Source of the DNA: Chitinophaga pinensis
GTDB taxonomy: Bacteria; Bacteroidota; Bacteroidia; Chitinophagales; Chitinophagaceae
Direction: 5' to 3'
Assembly (NCBI GenBank): GCA_902167325.1
Contig: LR632930.1
Span: 2,418,001 to 2,482,000, forward strand
DNA: 64,000 bases
Shown here in pieces: positions 43,906-53,732 of this stretch. Within the stretch, counting starts at the first letter, position 1, and each line of letters opens with the position of its first letter. Under the pieces are notes generated by a model. That model saw nothing but the letters and a program-made list of their open reading frames with translations, ran no database searches and had not been told where the DNA came from. Position numbers and translations under genes: made by a program.

Positions 43906-45303
43906 ATGGGGAATACATTATTCGACAAAATTTGGGACGGCCACATCGTGGCAAGCCGCTCCGGCCATCCGGACGCGGTGTATATCAACACGCATTTTAT
44001 ACATGAAGTAACAAGCCCCCAGGCATTTGAAGGATTACGCAAACGGGGTGTTCCTGTATTCAGGCCGGGGAAGACCCGTGCCACGGCCGACCATAACGTA
44101 CCTACCCTCGACCAGCACCTGCCCATTAAGGAAGCGCTGAGCCGCAAGCAGGTGGAAATGCTCACTGCCAACACCGCTGAGTTTGGCGTAGAGCTGTACG
44201 GACTGGGGCATCCTTACCAGGGCATCGTTCACGTAATCGGACCCGAGCTGGGCATTACCCTGCCGGGGATGACCATTGTGTGCGGCGATTCCCATACCTC
44301 CACCCACGGTGCTTTCGGAGCAGTAGCCTTCGGTATCGGCACCTCGGAAGTGGAGCAGGTACTGGCCACCCAGTGCATCCTGCAATATAAACCCAGGCGC
44401 ATGCGCATCACGGTGAACGGGCAGCTGAAGAAAGGTGTGGTGTCTAAAGACATCATCCTCTACATCATCTCCAAAATCTCCGCAGCAGGCGGCACCGGTT
44501 ACTTCGTGGAATATGCCGGCGAAGCTATCCGCAGCCTCAGCATGGAAGCAAGGATGACGATCTGCAACATGTCTATCGAAATGGGTGCCCGCGGCGGACT
44601 CATTGCTCCTGACGAAACTACATTCGAATATATTAAAGGCCGCGAGTTCGCTCCCAAGGGAGAAGACTGGGAAAAGTCCCTCGCATACTGGAAAACCCTC
44701 CGTACCGACGACGATGCCGTTTTCGACGCGGAACTGGTTTTCGACGCTGCAGATATAGAACCGCAAATCACTTACGGTACCAACCCCGGCATGGGCATGG
44801 GCGTTACCGGCAATATTCCTGCACTGGCGGAAATTGAAGAGAAAGAACAGCTTTCCTTCTCCAAATCCCTCCAGTACATGGATCTTCAGCCCGGCAGCCA
44901 GCTCCTCGGAAAGAAAGTGGATTACGTTTTCATCGGCAGCTGTACCAACAGCCGCATCGAAGACCTCCGCATGGTAGCCGAGTTCGTGAAAGGCAAAAAG
45001 AAATCCGATGATGTGACCGTATGGATCGTGCCCGGCTCCAAACAGGTGGAGGCACAGGCCATTGCAGAGGGCATCGATAAGATATTTGAAGCCGCAGGCT
45101 TCCAGCTGCGCCAGCCCGGCTGCTCTGCCTGCCTCGCCATGAACGAAGACAAGATCCCTGCAGGCAAGTACTGCGTTGCCACTTCTAACCGCAACTTCGA
45201 AGGCCGCCAGGGCCCTAATGCCCGCACCTTCCTGGCCAGTCCGCTGACTGCTGCCGCTGCAGCCATCACCGGAAAAGTGACAGACGTGAGAGCAATGATT
45301 TAA
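43906..45303 (+). CDS. leuC: 3-isopropylmalate dehydratase large subunit
   Basis: LeuC, with LeuD, isomerises 2-isopropylmalate to 3-isopropylmalate. The 465-aa aconitase-type protein has its [4Fe-4S] ligands at Cys346 (FIGSCTNSR) and Cys406 and Cys409 ([10 protein letters not shown]). Also typical are [20 protein letters not shown] and GATDHNVPT-like ATADHNVPT at the N-terminus. It is first in the leuCDBA operon, 21 bases before leuD. Confidence 0.97.
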   Translation: MGNTLFDKIWDGHIVASRSGHPDAVYINTHFIHEVTSPQAFEGLRKRGVPVFRPGKTRATADHNVPTLDQHLPIKEALSRKQVEMLTANTAEFGVELYGLGHPYQGIVHVIGPELGITLPGMTIVCGDSHTSTHGAFGAVAFGIGTSEVEQVLATQCILQYKPRRMRITVNGQLKKGVVSKDIILYIISKISAAGGTGYFVEYAGEAIRSLSMEARMTICNMSIEMGARGGLIAPDETTFEYIKGREFAPKGEDWEKSLAYWKTLRTDDDAVFDAELVFDAADIEPQITYGTNPGMGMGVTGNIPALAEIEEKEQLSFSKSLQYMDLQPGSQLLGKKVDYVFIGSCTNSRIEDLRMVAEFVKGKKKSDDVTVWIVPGSKQVEAQAIAEGIDKIFEAAGFQLRQPGCSACLAMNEDKIPAGKYCVATSNRNFEGRQGPNARTFLASPLTAAAAAITGKVTDVRAMI

Positions 45304-45324
45304 TTCCCGAAACGAACCATCAAC

Positions 45325-45924
45325 ATGGACAAGAAATTTGCAAACCTGGTATCCTCAGTGGTACCCCTACCGATAGAAAACATAGATACGGACCAGATCA
45401 TTCCGGCCCGTTTCCTCAAAGCTACCACCCGCGACGGCTTCGGGGAAAACCTTTTCCGCGACTGGCGTTTTGACGAGAACAATGAACCTAAAGCCGGGTT
45501 CGTTCTTAATAATGAAACATACAAAGGAAAGATCCTGGTGGCCGGCAAGAACTTCGGCTGCGGATCATCCCGCGAGCATGCCGCATGGGCCATTGGCGAC
45601 TTTGGATTTAAAGTAGTGGTGAGCAGCTTTTTCGCTGATATCTTTAAGAACAACGCCCTCAATAACTTCATTCTGCCCGTGCAGGTGAGCGAAGATTTTC
45701 TGGCTAAGATCTTCCGTGCAGTGGAAAAAGTACCTACCACCGCCATCGAAGTGAACCTGGAAGAACAATTCATCGAAATCAAGGCTACAGGGGAAAAGGA
45801 GCAGTTCGACATCAATCCTTACAAAAAAACATGCCTGCTGAACGGGTACGACGATATTGATTATCTCCTCAGTCTCCGCAACGAGATCGAAGCATACGAA
45901 ACTACACGACCTTTTAATTTCTAA
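45325..45924 (+). CDS. leuD: 3-isopropylmalate dehydratase small subunit
   Basis: A 199-aa swivel-domain subunit with [14 protein letters not shown] near the N-terminus and [20 protein letters not shown] in the middle. These segments build the substrate-specific part of the active site. Its length is normal for the family. It lies between leuC and leuB with short gaps of 21 and 8 bases. Confidence 0.97.
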   Translation: MDKKFANLVSSVVPLPIENIDTDQIIPARFLKATTRDGFGENLFRDWRFDENNEPKAGFVLNNETYKGKILVAGKNFGCGSSREHAAWAIGDFGFKVVVSSFFADIFKNNALNNFILPVQVSEDFLAKIFRAVEKVPTTAIEVNLEEQFIEIKATGEKEQFDINPYKKTCLLNGYDDIDYLLSLRNEIEAYETTRPFNF

Positions 45925-45932
45925 AACAATCT

Positions 45933-47012
45933 ATGGGAGTCTCAAAGAAAATACTGGTAATACCCGGAGACGGGATCGGACAGGAAGTAACCGCCTGGGG
46001 TAAGAAAGTGCTGGAAACGATTGCGGCGAACTATAAACATGAATTCACATTCGACGAAGGTATCATGGGCCACGTAGCCATTGAGGCTACCGGAGATCCG
46101 CTGCCGGCAGAAACACTGGATAAGGCGCGTGCTTCCGATGCCATCCTTTTTGGCGCTATCGGGCATGCCAAATACGACAATGATCCCACGGCTAAAGTAC
46201 GTCCTGAACAGGGATTGCTCAAGATCCGCAAGGAGCTGGGGCTGTACGCCAACCTTCGCCCCATCAAACTGTTCGACGACCTTTTGCAGGCTTCCAGCAT
46301 TAAGCCGGAAATCCTCCAGGGGGCCGATATCCTGTTTTTCCGCGAGCTTACCGGTGACGTATATTTCGGGGAAAAGCAGCGCAGTGAAGACCGCGCTACC
46401 GCATCGGACCTCATGATCTATCATAAATACGAAGTAGAGCGCATTGCCCGCAAAGCATTTGAAGCCGCCCGTACCCGCCGTAAGAAACTCTGCTCTGTAG
46501 ATAAAGCCAATGTGCTGGAAGCATCCCGCCTCTGGAGGGAAGTGGTGCAGGAAATCGCCAAAGAGTATCCTGATGTGGAAACCGAACACATGTTTATTGA
46601 TAACGCCGCCATGCAGCTTATCAAAGATCCCAAGCGTTTCGACGTGGTGGTGACAGGCAACCTGTTCGGAGATATCCTGACCGATGAAGCTTCTCAGATC
46701 GCAGGCTCCATGGGTATGCTGGCTTCCGCTTCCGTGGGCGACAGCATCGGCTTCTATGAGCCTATCCACGGTTCCGCACACGATATCGCCGGTAAAGGCA
46801 TTGCTAACCCGCTGGCATCGATTTTATCCGCTGCACTGCTGCTCGATATCTCTTTCGGACTGAAAGAAGAAGCTCAGCGCGTGATCCGCGCGGTAGATGC
46901 CACGCTGCGCCAGGGCTACCGTACCATGGACATTGCCAACAAACATACTGCCAACAACATGCTGCTGGGTACAGACGCGATGGGGGCACAGGTACTGAAA
47001 AACCTTAACTAA
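45933..47012 (+). CDS. leuB: 3-isopropylmalate dehydrogenase
   Basis: A 359-aa NAD-dependent beta-decarboxylating dehydrogenase giving 2-oxoisocaproate. Motifs are ILVIPGDGIGQEV at the N-terminus, LGLYANLRPIKLF, FRELTGDVYFGEK and the metal-binding NLFGDILTDEASQIAGSMG, then the C-terminal HGSAHDIAGKGIANP. It lies 8 bases after leuD and 18 bases before leuA. Confidence 0.96.
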   Translation: MGVSKKILVIPGDGIGQEVTAWGKKVLETIAANYKHEFTFDEGIMGHVAIEATGDPLPAETLDKARASDAILFGAIGHAKYDNDPTAKVRPEQGLLKIRKELGLYANLRPIKLFDDLLQASSIKPEILQGADILFFRELTGDVYFGEKQRSEDRATASDLMIYHKYEVERIARKAFEAARTRRKKLCSVDKANVLEASRLWREVVQEIAKEYPDVETEHMFIDNAAMQLIKDPKRFDVVVTGNLFGDILTDEASQIAGSMGMLASASVGDSIGFYEPIHGSAHDIAGKGIANPLASILSAALLLDISFGLKEEAQRVIRAVDATLRQGYRTMDIANKHTANNMLLGTDAMGAQVLKNLN

Positions 47013-47030
47013 TTAACTGACGCAAATATC

Positions 47031-48536
47031 ATGGATAAGAATAGAGTATACGTATTTGATACCACGCTGCGCGACGGCGAGCAGGTGCCCGGCTGTCAGC
47101 TGACTACCGTGGAGAAAATTATCGTAGCCAAAGAACTGGAAGCCCTCGGTGTAGACGTGATCGAGGCTGGCTTCCCCATTTCCAGCCCCGGCGATTTCCA
47201 GAGCGTGGTGGAGATATCCAAAGCGGTTTCAGAACCCGTTATCTGTGCCCTTACCCGCGCCAATACTGCTGATATCGACGCAGCCGCTTCCGCACTGGAG
47301 TTTGCTAAACGCAAGCGTATCCACACCGGTATCGGTGCTTCCGACATGCACATCAAATACAAATTCAACTCCACCCGCGAAGCCATTCTCGAAAGAGCAG
47401 TGAGCGCCGTGAAGTATGCCCGCAAATTTGTGGATGATATCGAATTTTATGCGGAAGATGCAGGCCGTGCAGATAACGAATATCTCGCCCGCATGATCGA
47501 AGCCGTGATTGCAGCAGGTGCTACCGTGGTAAACATCCCGGATACCAACGGTTACTGCCTGCCTGAACAATACGGTGCCAAGATCAAGTATCTGGTAGAT
47601 AATGTGAAGAACATTGATAAAGCCATCATTTCCGTGCATTGCCATAATGATCTCGGACTTGCTACGGCCAATACCATTGCCGGTGTGATCAACGGTGCCC
47701 GCCAGGTAGAGTGTACCATCAACGGTATTGGTGAGCGTGCAGGTAATACTTCGCTGGAAGAAGTGGCCATGATCCTGAAAACGCACCATGCGCTGGGATA
47801 CACTACCGGCATCAACAGCAAACGCATTTACGAGATCAGCAACCTGGTGTCGAACATGATGCGGATGCCTGTGCAGCCTAACAAAGCCATCGTGGGCCGT
47901 AACGCCTTTGCACACAGCTCCGGTATTCACCAGGATGGTGTGCTGAAGCACCGCGAAAACTACGAGATCCTCGATCCGGAAGATATCGGCCTGTCGTCTA
48001 ACGCTATTATCCTTACTGCCCGCAGCGGCCGTCATGCACTGAAGCATCACCTCGAAAGACTGGGTTACAAGATCGATAAGATCAACCTCGATGATGTGTA
48101 TGCCCGCTTCCTTGAAATGGCTGACAACAAGAAAGAGATCAACGATCACGACCTCCTTACCCTCATGGGTGACGGTGATGCCAACCACTATGGCGATAAG
48201 GCGATTAAGGTAACGCTGCTGCAGGTAGTATGTGGCGACCCCCTGCGCCCGATGGCTACCGTAAAGCTGCGCGTGAACGGCGAAGAGAAAGAAGCAAGCG
48301 CGGCCGGTAACGGTCCGGTTAACGCTACCATCAACGCTATCCAGCATATCATCAATGATGAGATCACCATCGATGAGTTCAGCATTCAGGCTATGCACGG
48401 CGGCAGTGAAGACGTGAGCAAAGTGAATATGCGCGTACACAAAGACGGGAAGTCTTATTACGGCTTCGGTTATTCCACCGATATCGTGAACGCAAGCGTA
48501 CATGCTTATGTGGATGCACTGAATAAGATATACTAG
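47031..48536 (+). CDS. leuA: 2-isopropylmalate synthase
   Basis: A 501-aa enzyme condensing acetyl-CoA with 2-oxoisovalerate, the first step of leucine synthesis. The TIM-barrel part has [13 protein letters not shown], the metal ligands in [15 protein letters not shown] and [12 protein letters not shown]. The C-terminal LeuA dimerisation domain (about residues 370-500) is the site of leucine feedback in relatives. It is the last gene of the operon although its reaction comes first. A strong terminator follows. Confidence 0.96.
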   Translation: MDKNRVYVFDTTLRDGEQVPGCQLTTVEKIIVAKELEALGVDVIEAGFPISSPGDFQSVVEISKAVSEPVICALTRANTADIDAAASALEFAKRKRIHTGIGASDMHIKYKFNSTREAILERAVSAVKYARKFVDDIEFYAEDAGRADNEYLARMIEAVIAAGATVVNIPDTNGYCLPEQYGAKIKYLVDNVKNIDKAIISVHCHNDLGLATANTIAGVINGARQVECTINGIGERAGNTSLEEVAMILKTHHALGYTTGINSKRIYEISNLVSNMMRMPVQPNKAIVGRNAFAHSSGIHQDGVLKHRENYEILDPEDIGLSSNAIILTARSGRHALKHHLERLGYKIDKINLDDVYARFLEMADNKKEINDHDLLTLMGDGDANHYGDKAIKVTLLQVVCGDPLRPMATVKLRVNGEEKEASAAGNGPVNATINAIQHIINDEITIDEFSIQAMHGGSEDVSKVNMRVHKDGKSYYGFGYSTDIVNASVHAYVDALNKIY

Positions 48537-48559
48537 CAGAAACGCATAGTTATAATAAT

Positions 48560-48589
48560 TTAAAAGGCCGCCATTGTGCGGCCTTTTAA
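48560..48589 (+). terminator. Terminator of the leuCDBA operon
   Basis: A 12-bp perfect stem (48560-48571 with 48578-48589) with a 6-base loop is followed within five bases by a T(7) run. Confidence 0.85.
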
Positions 48590-49127
48590 CATTTTTTTAA
48601 ATTTCTGATGAAGAATTATACTTGATAATATATTTTCCAGTATTTTCACGGAATAATTGGAAAGGGGACCATTTCAGCATATTCCAGGGTTCCCGCAAAT
48701 CGAGATCTAAGTGCTTTCCATCCTACATCAAATTGCAGCTGGTGGCCATTATAACCTAAGTATATTTTAATCTAAATCTAAATCGGACTTATGAATCAAA
48801 GCAGTATAATTCATTAACCAAGAGAGACATTCATCCCGCGTATCCAAACGTAAAATTCACCACAATTTAAGCCGTGCTAACTTATGCCTAATGCTTCACC
48901 GCATCCCGGTACCATAGTATGATGTGGGAATAAGCCAACGTTTTCCAGGGAAAAAATCTATATCGTAACACCATCCGTAAACGGAGCGGCAGGGCCGTGC
49001 ATAACTTAATTGGTTTTGCCTGCCCGATACCGGCATCGGTTTATCCGGAATCGCATTCCTATGCCTGCATATTCCGCCTTTTCATTACTCATCAATATGT
49101 ATCCCATTCACAAAATCTAAATTCATC
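48590..49127. other. Long intergenic region upstream of the first susC
   Basis: A 538-base stretch without an open frame of note. It must contain the susC promoter and leader, but I find no TAnnTTTG box at a convincing distance, no riboswitch consensus and no repeat. A few AT-rich tracts (about 48760-48785, repeated TCTAAA) are the only local feature. Confidence 0.5.
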
Positions 49128-52109
49128 ATGAGGAAATTCTTTACGCTCCTTTCCGTACTGATCCTGCTCGGCGCCAGTGTGTTTGCGCAGGACAGAACCA
49201 TTTCCGGTAAAGTATCCGACAGTCGCGATGGTAACCCGCTGCCCGGGGTAACCGTAGCAGCCGGATCGCGCGGTACACTTACTGCGGCTACAGGACAGTT
49301 TACTCTGAAAGTACCTGCAGGTACCAAACAGCTTACATTTTCATTTATCGGTTATACCAGCCAGACGGTAACACTGGGTGAAAGCGAAGAAGTGAACGTG
49401 CGGCTGGAAATAAACCAGGAAAGTCTGGATGAGTATGTTGTAGTAGCGTACGGTACACAAAACAAGCGTTCGCTCACCGGTTCCGCCGGCATCATCAGCG
49501 CAGAAAAACTGAGCCGTGCGCCCCGTGCTTCCATTCAGGAAAGCTTCCAGGGCAACATTGCAGGTGTACAGGCTACCAACGGCTCCGGCCAGCCAGGTTC
49601 CGTACCCAATATCCGCATCCGTGGCGTGGGCAGTATCAATGCTTCCAGCGCACCGCTGTATGTGGTAGACGGTATCCCCGTTGTATCTGGTGATATTACC
49701 GGCTATAACACCAACACCATCGCAGGTCTCAACAGCTCTGACATTGAAAGCGTAACGGTGCTGAAAGATGCGGCAGCAGCATCTCTCTACGGTTCCCGTG
49801 CAGCCAATGGCGTTATCCTCATTACCACCAAGAAAGGTAAGTCAGGTAAAACCAAATTCAGTGCCTCCGCACAATATGGTGTAAATAAGATCACCCTCCG
49901 CGACAGTGACCTCCCGCTTACCACTCCCGAAATGCTGGAGCTGCTCCGCGAAGGCTGGGCTAACAAAGGCAACGATCCTTCCACTTTCGATGCGGAAGTA
50001 ACACGCCTTAAAATAGACCCGAACTATACGACCGACTGGGTAGACGCTCTCACCCGCAAAGGCAACTTCCAGCAGTACGATCTGTCTGCTTCCGGCGGTA
50101 ATGATAAAACCACTTTCTACCTTTCCGGCGGCCTGTATAAAGCAGAAGCTCCGCTGAACGGGGTGGATTATGACAGGATCACTTCGAAGCTGGCTGTTAC
50201 GCACAAAGCAAACGACCGCCTGAACTTCGATATGAACATCGGCCTCGGTTATCAGAAATCCAATACGGTGCAGGATGCAGGTGCTTTCGGTAACCCCATC
50301 CGCTCGTTCTACCGCCTGCAGCCATGGCTGAAGATATATAAGGATGATGGTACCTACGACCTCTCTTACAACAGCAGCCATAACCCGGTAGCAGTTGTTG
50401 ATAACAACAAACGTATCGGTAAAACTTATTCCGCACTTGGTAACATCGGCGCCCAGTACAATATCTGGAACGGACTGAGCTTCCAGACTAAATTCGGCCT
50501 CGATCTCAACTATGCGAACATGGACCTGTTCTGGGACCCCCGCTTCGGTGATGGCCGTAACTACAACGGTTATGGTACATCTGCAGGGCGTCTTTACCTG
50601 AACTGGATTTCCACCAACCTCCTGAAATACCGCAAAACCATCGCGGAAGATCATGAGCTGGATGTACTGGCAGGTTACGAAGCACAGAAAACCACTATTA
50701 ACAGTAACTCCGCTACCGGTACAAGCTTCCTGCCCAATACCGAAACCGTGGCAAACGCGGGTCTTCCTTTTGCAGTTTCTTCCAGCATACAGGAAGCCAC
50801 TATCGCATCTGTGTTCACCAACGTGGGTTATAACTACAAACAGAAGTATTTCCTGAACTCATCTTTCCGTCGCGATGGTTCTTCCCGCTTCGGTTCCAAC
50901 TACCGTTACGGTAACTTCTGGTCGCTGGGTGCCAGCTGGGATATCACCGGGGAAAGCTTCCTGAAAGGCAGCAACCTCCTCTCGCTCCTGAAGCTCCGTA
51001 CCAGCTACGGTGTGAATGGTAACCAGGATATCGATTACTACGCATCCATGGGCCTGTACAGCAGCAACTCCGTATACAACGGCGATCCTGCCTTTGCTTT
51101 CAGCCAATATGAGAATAAGAACCTTACCTGGGAACAGAACAAACCTTTCAACATCGGTCTTGATTTCGGTCTCTGGCGCAACCGCCTGACCGGTACGGTG
51201 GAATACTACACCCGTACAACATCCAACCTGTTGCTGAACGTACCCATCTCTTCCACTAACGGCCTTACCGGCTACCTCGAGAACATCGGTGAAATGCAGA
51301 ACAGCGGCTGGGAACTGACACTGTCTTCCCGCAACATCGAAAGCAAAAGCGACGATGGTTTCTCCTGGACCACCGACTTCAACTTCTCTACTCTTAAGAA
51401 CCGCATCACCAAACTGAACGCACCTATCCGCGGAACGTTTAACCGTGAAGAAGGACAGGATTACTATCAGTACTACCTGATCGGTTATGCCGGTGTGGAT
51501 CCCGCCAATGGCGAAGCCCTCTGGTATTCCGATTCTTCCAATACCAAAACCACGAACGTTTACAGCCGCGGTGTACGTACCAACCAGGGTTCCGCACTGC
51601 CGAAGTTCTACGGCGGTCTCACCAATACGCTGAGCTTCAAAGGCATCTCCCTCAGCTTCCAGCTGTTCTATAACTTCGGCAACAAACTGTACGACGGCTG
51701 GGGAAGCTTCATCAACTCCGACGGTGCCAGCGCATTCAGCGCCACCGGCAAGATCAACCGTTACACTTACGACAAGCGCTGGCGTAAACCGGGAGATATC
51801 ACCGATGTTCCGAAAGTTACTTATGGTGGTACGCAAACCGGCAGCTCCAGCCAGAACTCTTCCCGCTTCCTGTACGATGGTGATTACATCCGCCTGCGTG
51901 ATGTTACCCTGGCATACAACCTGCCCCGCAACCTGCTGAACAAGATCGGTGTGGGTAACGTGAAAGTGTATTTCCGTGCCAACAACCTGTACACCTGGGT
52001 GAAAGACGACCGCCTGAAATATGACCCGGAAGTACCGGTGACCGGCGATCTCGATCAGCGCCCGCCCGTGTTCAAAACCATGCTGGCCGGTATCGACTTA
52101 TCCTTTTAA
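49128..52109 (+). CDS. SusC/RagA-family TonB-linked outer-membrane protein
   Basis: A 993-aa outer-membrane receptor-transporter that works with the SusD partner encoded 18 bases downstream. Order: signal peptide (residues 1-20), carboxypeptidase-D regulatory-like domain (about 22-100, ISGKVSDSRDGNPLPGVTV), TonB box/plug region with VVVAYGTQNKRSLTGSAG, IRIRGVGSINASSAPLYVVDG and the SusC signature LKDAAAASLYGSRAANGVILI. The barrel ends in LAGIDLSF. There is no STN domain, so it is not expected to signal directly to an anti-sigma factor. The substrate cannot be told; no glycoside hydrolase or protease lies beside it. Confidence 0.96.
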   Translation: MRKFFTLLSVLILLGASVFAQDRTISGKVSDSRDGNPLPGVTVAAGSRGTLTAATGQFTLKVPAGTKQLTFSFIGYTSQTVTLGESEEVNVRLEINQESLDEYVVVAYGTQNKRSLTGSAGIISAEKLSRAPRASIQESFQGNIAGVQATNGSGQPGSVPNIRIRGVGSINASSAPLYVVDGIPVVSGDITGYNTNTIAGLNSSDIESVTVLKDAAAASLYGSRAANGVILITTKKGKSGKTKFSASAQYGVNKITLRDSDLPLTTPEMLELLREGWANKGNDPSTFDAEVTRLKIDPNYTTDWVDALTRKGNFQQYDLSASGGNDKTTFYLSGGLYKAEAPLNGVDYDRITSKLAVTHKANDRLNFDMNIGLGYQKSNTVQDAGAFGNPIRSFYRLQPWLKIYKDDGTYDLSYNSSHNPVAVVDNNKRIGKTYSALGNIGAQYNIWNGLSFQTKFGLDLNYANMDLFWDPRFGDGRNYNGYGTSAGRLYLNWISTNLLKYRKTIAEDHELDVLAGYEAQKTTINSNSATGTSFLPNTETVANAGLPFAVSSSIQEATIASVFTNVGYNYKQKYFLNSSFRRDGSSRFGSNYRYGNFWSLGASWDITGESFLKGSNLLSLLKLRTSYGVNGNQDIDYYASMGLYSSNSVYNGDPAFAFSQYENKNLTWEQNKPFNIGLDFGLWRNRLTGTVEYYTRTTSNLLLNVPISSTNGLTGYLENIGEMQNSGWELTLSSRNIESKSDDGFSWTTDFNFSTLKNRITKLNAPIRGTFNREEGQDYYQYYLIGYAGVDPANGEALWYSDSSNTKTTNVYSRGVRTNQGSALPKFYGGLTNTLSFKGISLSFQLFYNFGNKLYDGWGSFINSDGASAFSATGKINRYTYDKRWRKPGDITDVPKVTYGGTQTGSSSQNSSRFLYDGDYIRLRDVTLAYNLPRNLLNKIGVGNVKVYFRANNLYTWVKDDRLKYDPEVPVTGDLDQRPPVFKTMLAGIDLSF

Positions 52110-52127
52110 TTCTAAAAACGGAAGACA

Positions 52128-53576
52128 ATGAGCATTATCAAGAAAAACATATATGCACTGCTGGCGGGAACGGTTGTACTGGCTTCCTGCAGCAAGGATT
52201 TCCTCACGCTGGAACCGCGTCAGAACACGGAAGTAAGCGTAGCGATCAAAGATCTGCAAGGGATGCGTGCCGCAGTAAACGGACTTTATTCAGCCCTGCA
52301 GAGCGCCAACTATTATGGCCGTACTGCTTCTGTACTGCCTGATCTGCAGTCAGACAATGCGCACATCAGCACCAACTATTCCAACCGTTATTCCAATCAG
52401 GATACCTATACCACCACCGCGAATGATGGTATGGCTTCCGGTATGTGGAACAGTCTTTATATCACAGTGGCCAATGCCAACCTGCTGATCGAGAAAGGTA
52501 CCGCGCTGCAGCTGCCAGCCGCAGATACTGCGGAACAGCGTTCTATCCTCGGACAGGCATATGCCTTGCGTGGCCTCGCGTACTTCGACCTGGCGCGTTA
52601 CTACTGCCAGCCTTATAATTTCACCGCGGATGCCTCTCATATGGGCGCACCCATCGTACTTAAAACTGCCACTGAAAAGGCAGGTATCGTAGCGCCTCCG
52701 CGCAGTACGGTTAAGCAAACGTACGACCGCATCATTGAAGACCTGGATTCCGCAGTCAGCAAACTGAACCGGACTACCAGCGTTTCCGTACGCGCCAGGT
52801 TTAACGTATATGCAGCGAAAGCATTGCTGGCCCGTGTATACCTGTACAAAGGCGAATGGGCGAAAGTAGTGCCCCTTTGTACTGATGTACTGGCAGCAGG
52901 CCCCAGCCGCTATTCCCTCATCCCCGCATCTACCATGCTGGGCGATTTCCTGAAACAGAACAATCCTGAAGTGATCCTTGAAGTGGCGAATACTGCTACG
53001 GATAATAACAGCACCGACTGGCTGGGGTATTTCTACGATCAGGGTGGTTATGGCGATATGCTGTCTACCGCAGGCCTTTACAATATCTATTCCGCAACGG
53101 ATGCACGCCGTGGATTTATTACCAAAGGTTCCCGCTCCAGCGGCGAAAACCCTGCTTACATTGTAGGGAAATATACCCGCAAGTTCGAGGAGAACGTGAA
53201 GCTGATCCGCCTCGCAGAAATTTATCTGACAAGGGCAGAAGCCTATGCACAGCTGGGAGAGTCAGACAAAGCGATTGCTGATGCCAACGTAGTGATCGCG
53301 AGGGCAGATGCAGACCCGGCGGCTTTACTGGATGCGGCACTTACGGGTACCCCGCTGGTTGAAGCAGTATTACTGGAGCGCCGTAAAGAGCTGGCTTTTG
53401 AAGGGCAGCGCCTGTTCGACCTCACGCGTTACAAGAAAGACTTCGTGAAGATCCGCCGCGGCGGCAACACGATTAACGTGAAGTATCCCGAGAACAGGAC
53501 GATCCAGCCGATCCCGCAAAGGGAGCTGGATGCGAATGCAGGCCTGAAAGGTCAGCAGAACCCTGGTTACTTCTAG
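52128..53576 (+). CDS. SusD/RagB-family nutrient-binding lipoprotein
   Basis: A 482-aa surface lipoprotein (signal with VVLASC, Cys21) that forms the lid of the SusC channel. SusD features are SKDFLTLEP, QAYALRGLAYFDLARYYCQPY and the C-terminal LLERRKELAFEGQRLFDLTRYKK with IPQRELDANAGL and QNPGYF. The helical TPR scaffold lies around residues 60-260. It is co-transcribed with the preceding susC. Confidence 0.95.
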   Translation: MSIIKKNIYALLAGTVVLASCSKDFLTLEPRQNTEVSVAIKDLQGMRAAVNGLYSALQSANYYGRTASVLPDLQSDNAHISTNYSNRYSNQDTYTTTANDGMASGMWNSLYITVANANLLIEKGTALQLPAADTAEQRSILGQAYALRGLAYFDLARYYCQPYNFTADASHMGAPIVLKTATEKAGIVAPPRSTVKQTYDRIIEDLDSAVSKLNRTTSVSVRARFNVYAAKALLARVYLYKGEWAKVVPLCTDVLAAGPSRYSLIPASTMLGDFLKQNNPEVILEVANTATDNNSTDWLGYFYDQGGYGDMLSTAGLYNIYSATDARRGFITKGSRSSGENPAYIVGKYTRKFEENVKLIRLAEIYLTRAEAYAQLGESDKAIADANVVIARADADPAALLDAALTGTPLVEAVLLERRKELAFEGQRLFDLTRYKKDFVKIRRGGNTINVKYPENRTIQPIPQRELDANAGLKGQQNPGYF

Positions 53577-53600
53577 CAGAAGAATTGACATTTAAGTACT

Positions 53601-53638
53601 TAAACGGGTCTGCCTCCATTAAGAGGCAGGCCCGTTTA
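53601..53638 (+). terminator. Terminator-like hairpin after the first susCD pair
   Basis: A 16-bp stem (53601-53616 with 53623-53638, one G-U pair) with a 6-base loop. There is no T-run directly after it, so it may act as an RNA 3' stabiliser as well as a terminator. Confidence 0.65.
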
Positions 53639-53732
53639 GCATTTAGGCCGGTTAGTACAGATGTTTTTTATTTTCAGTTTTTGGTATATCTTGGTCATCG
53701 TTTAGCCCATTTTAACTTATCCAGATATTACT

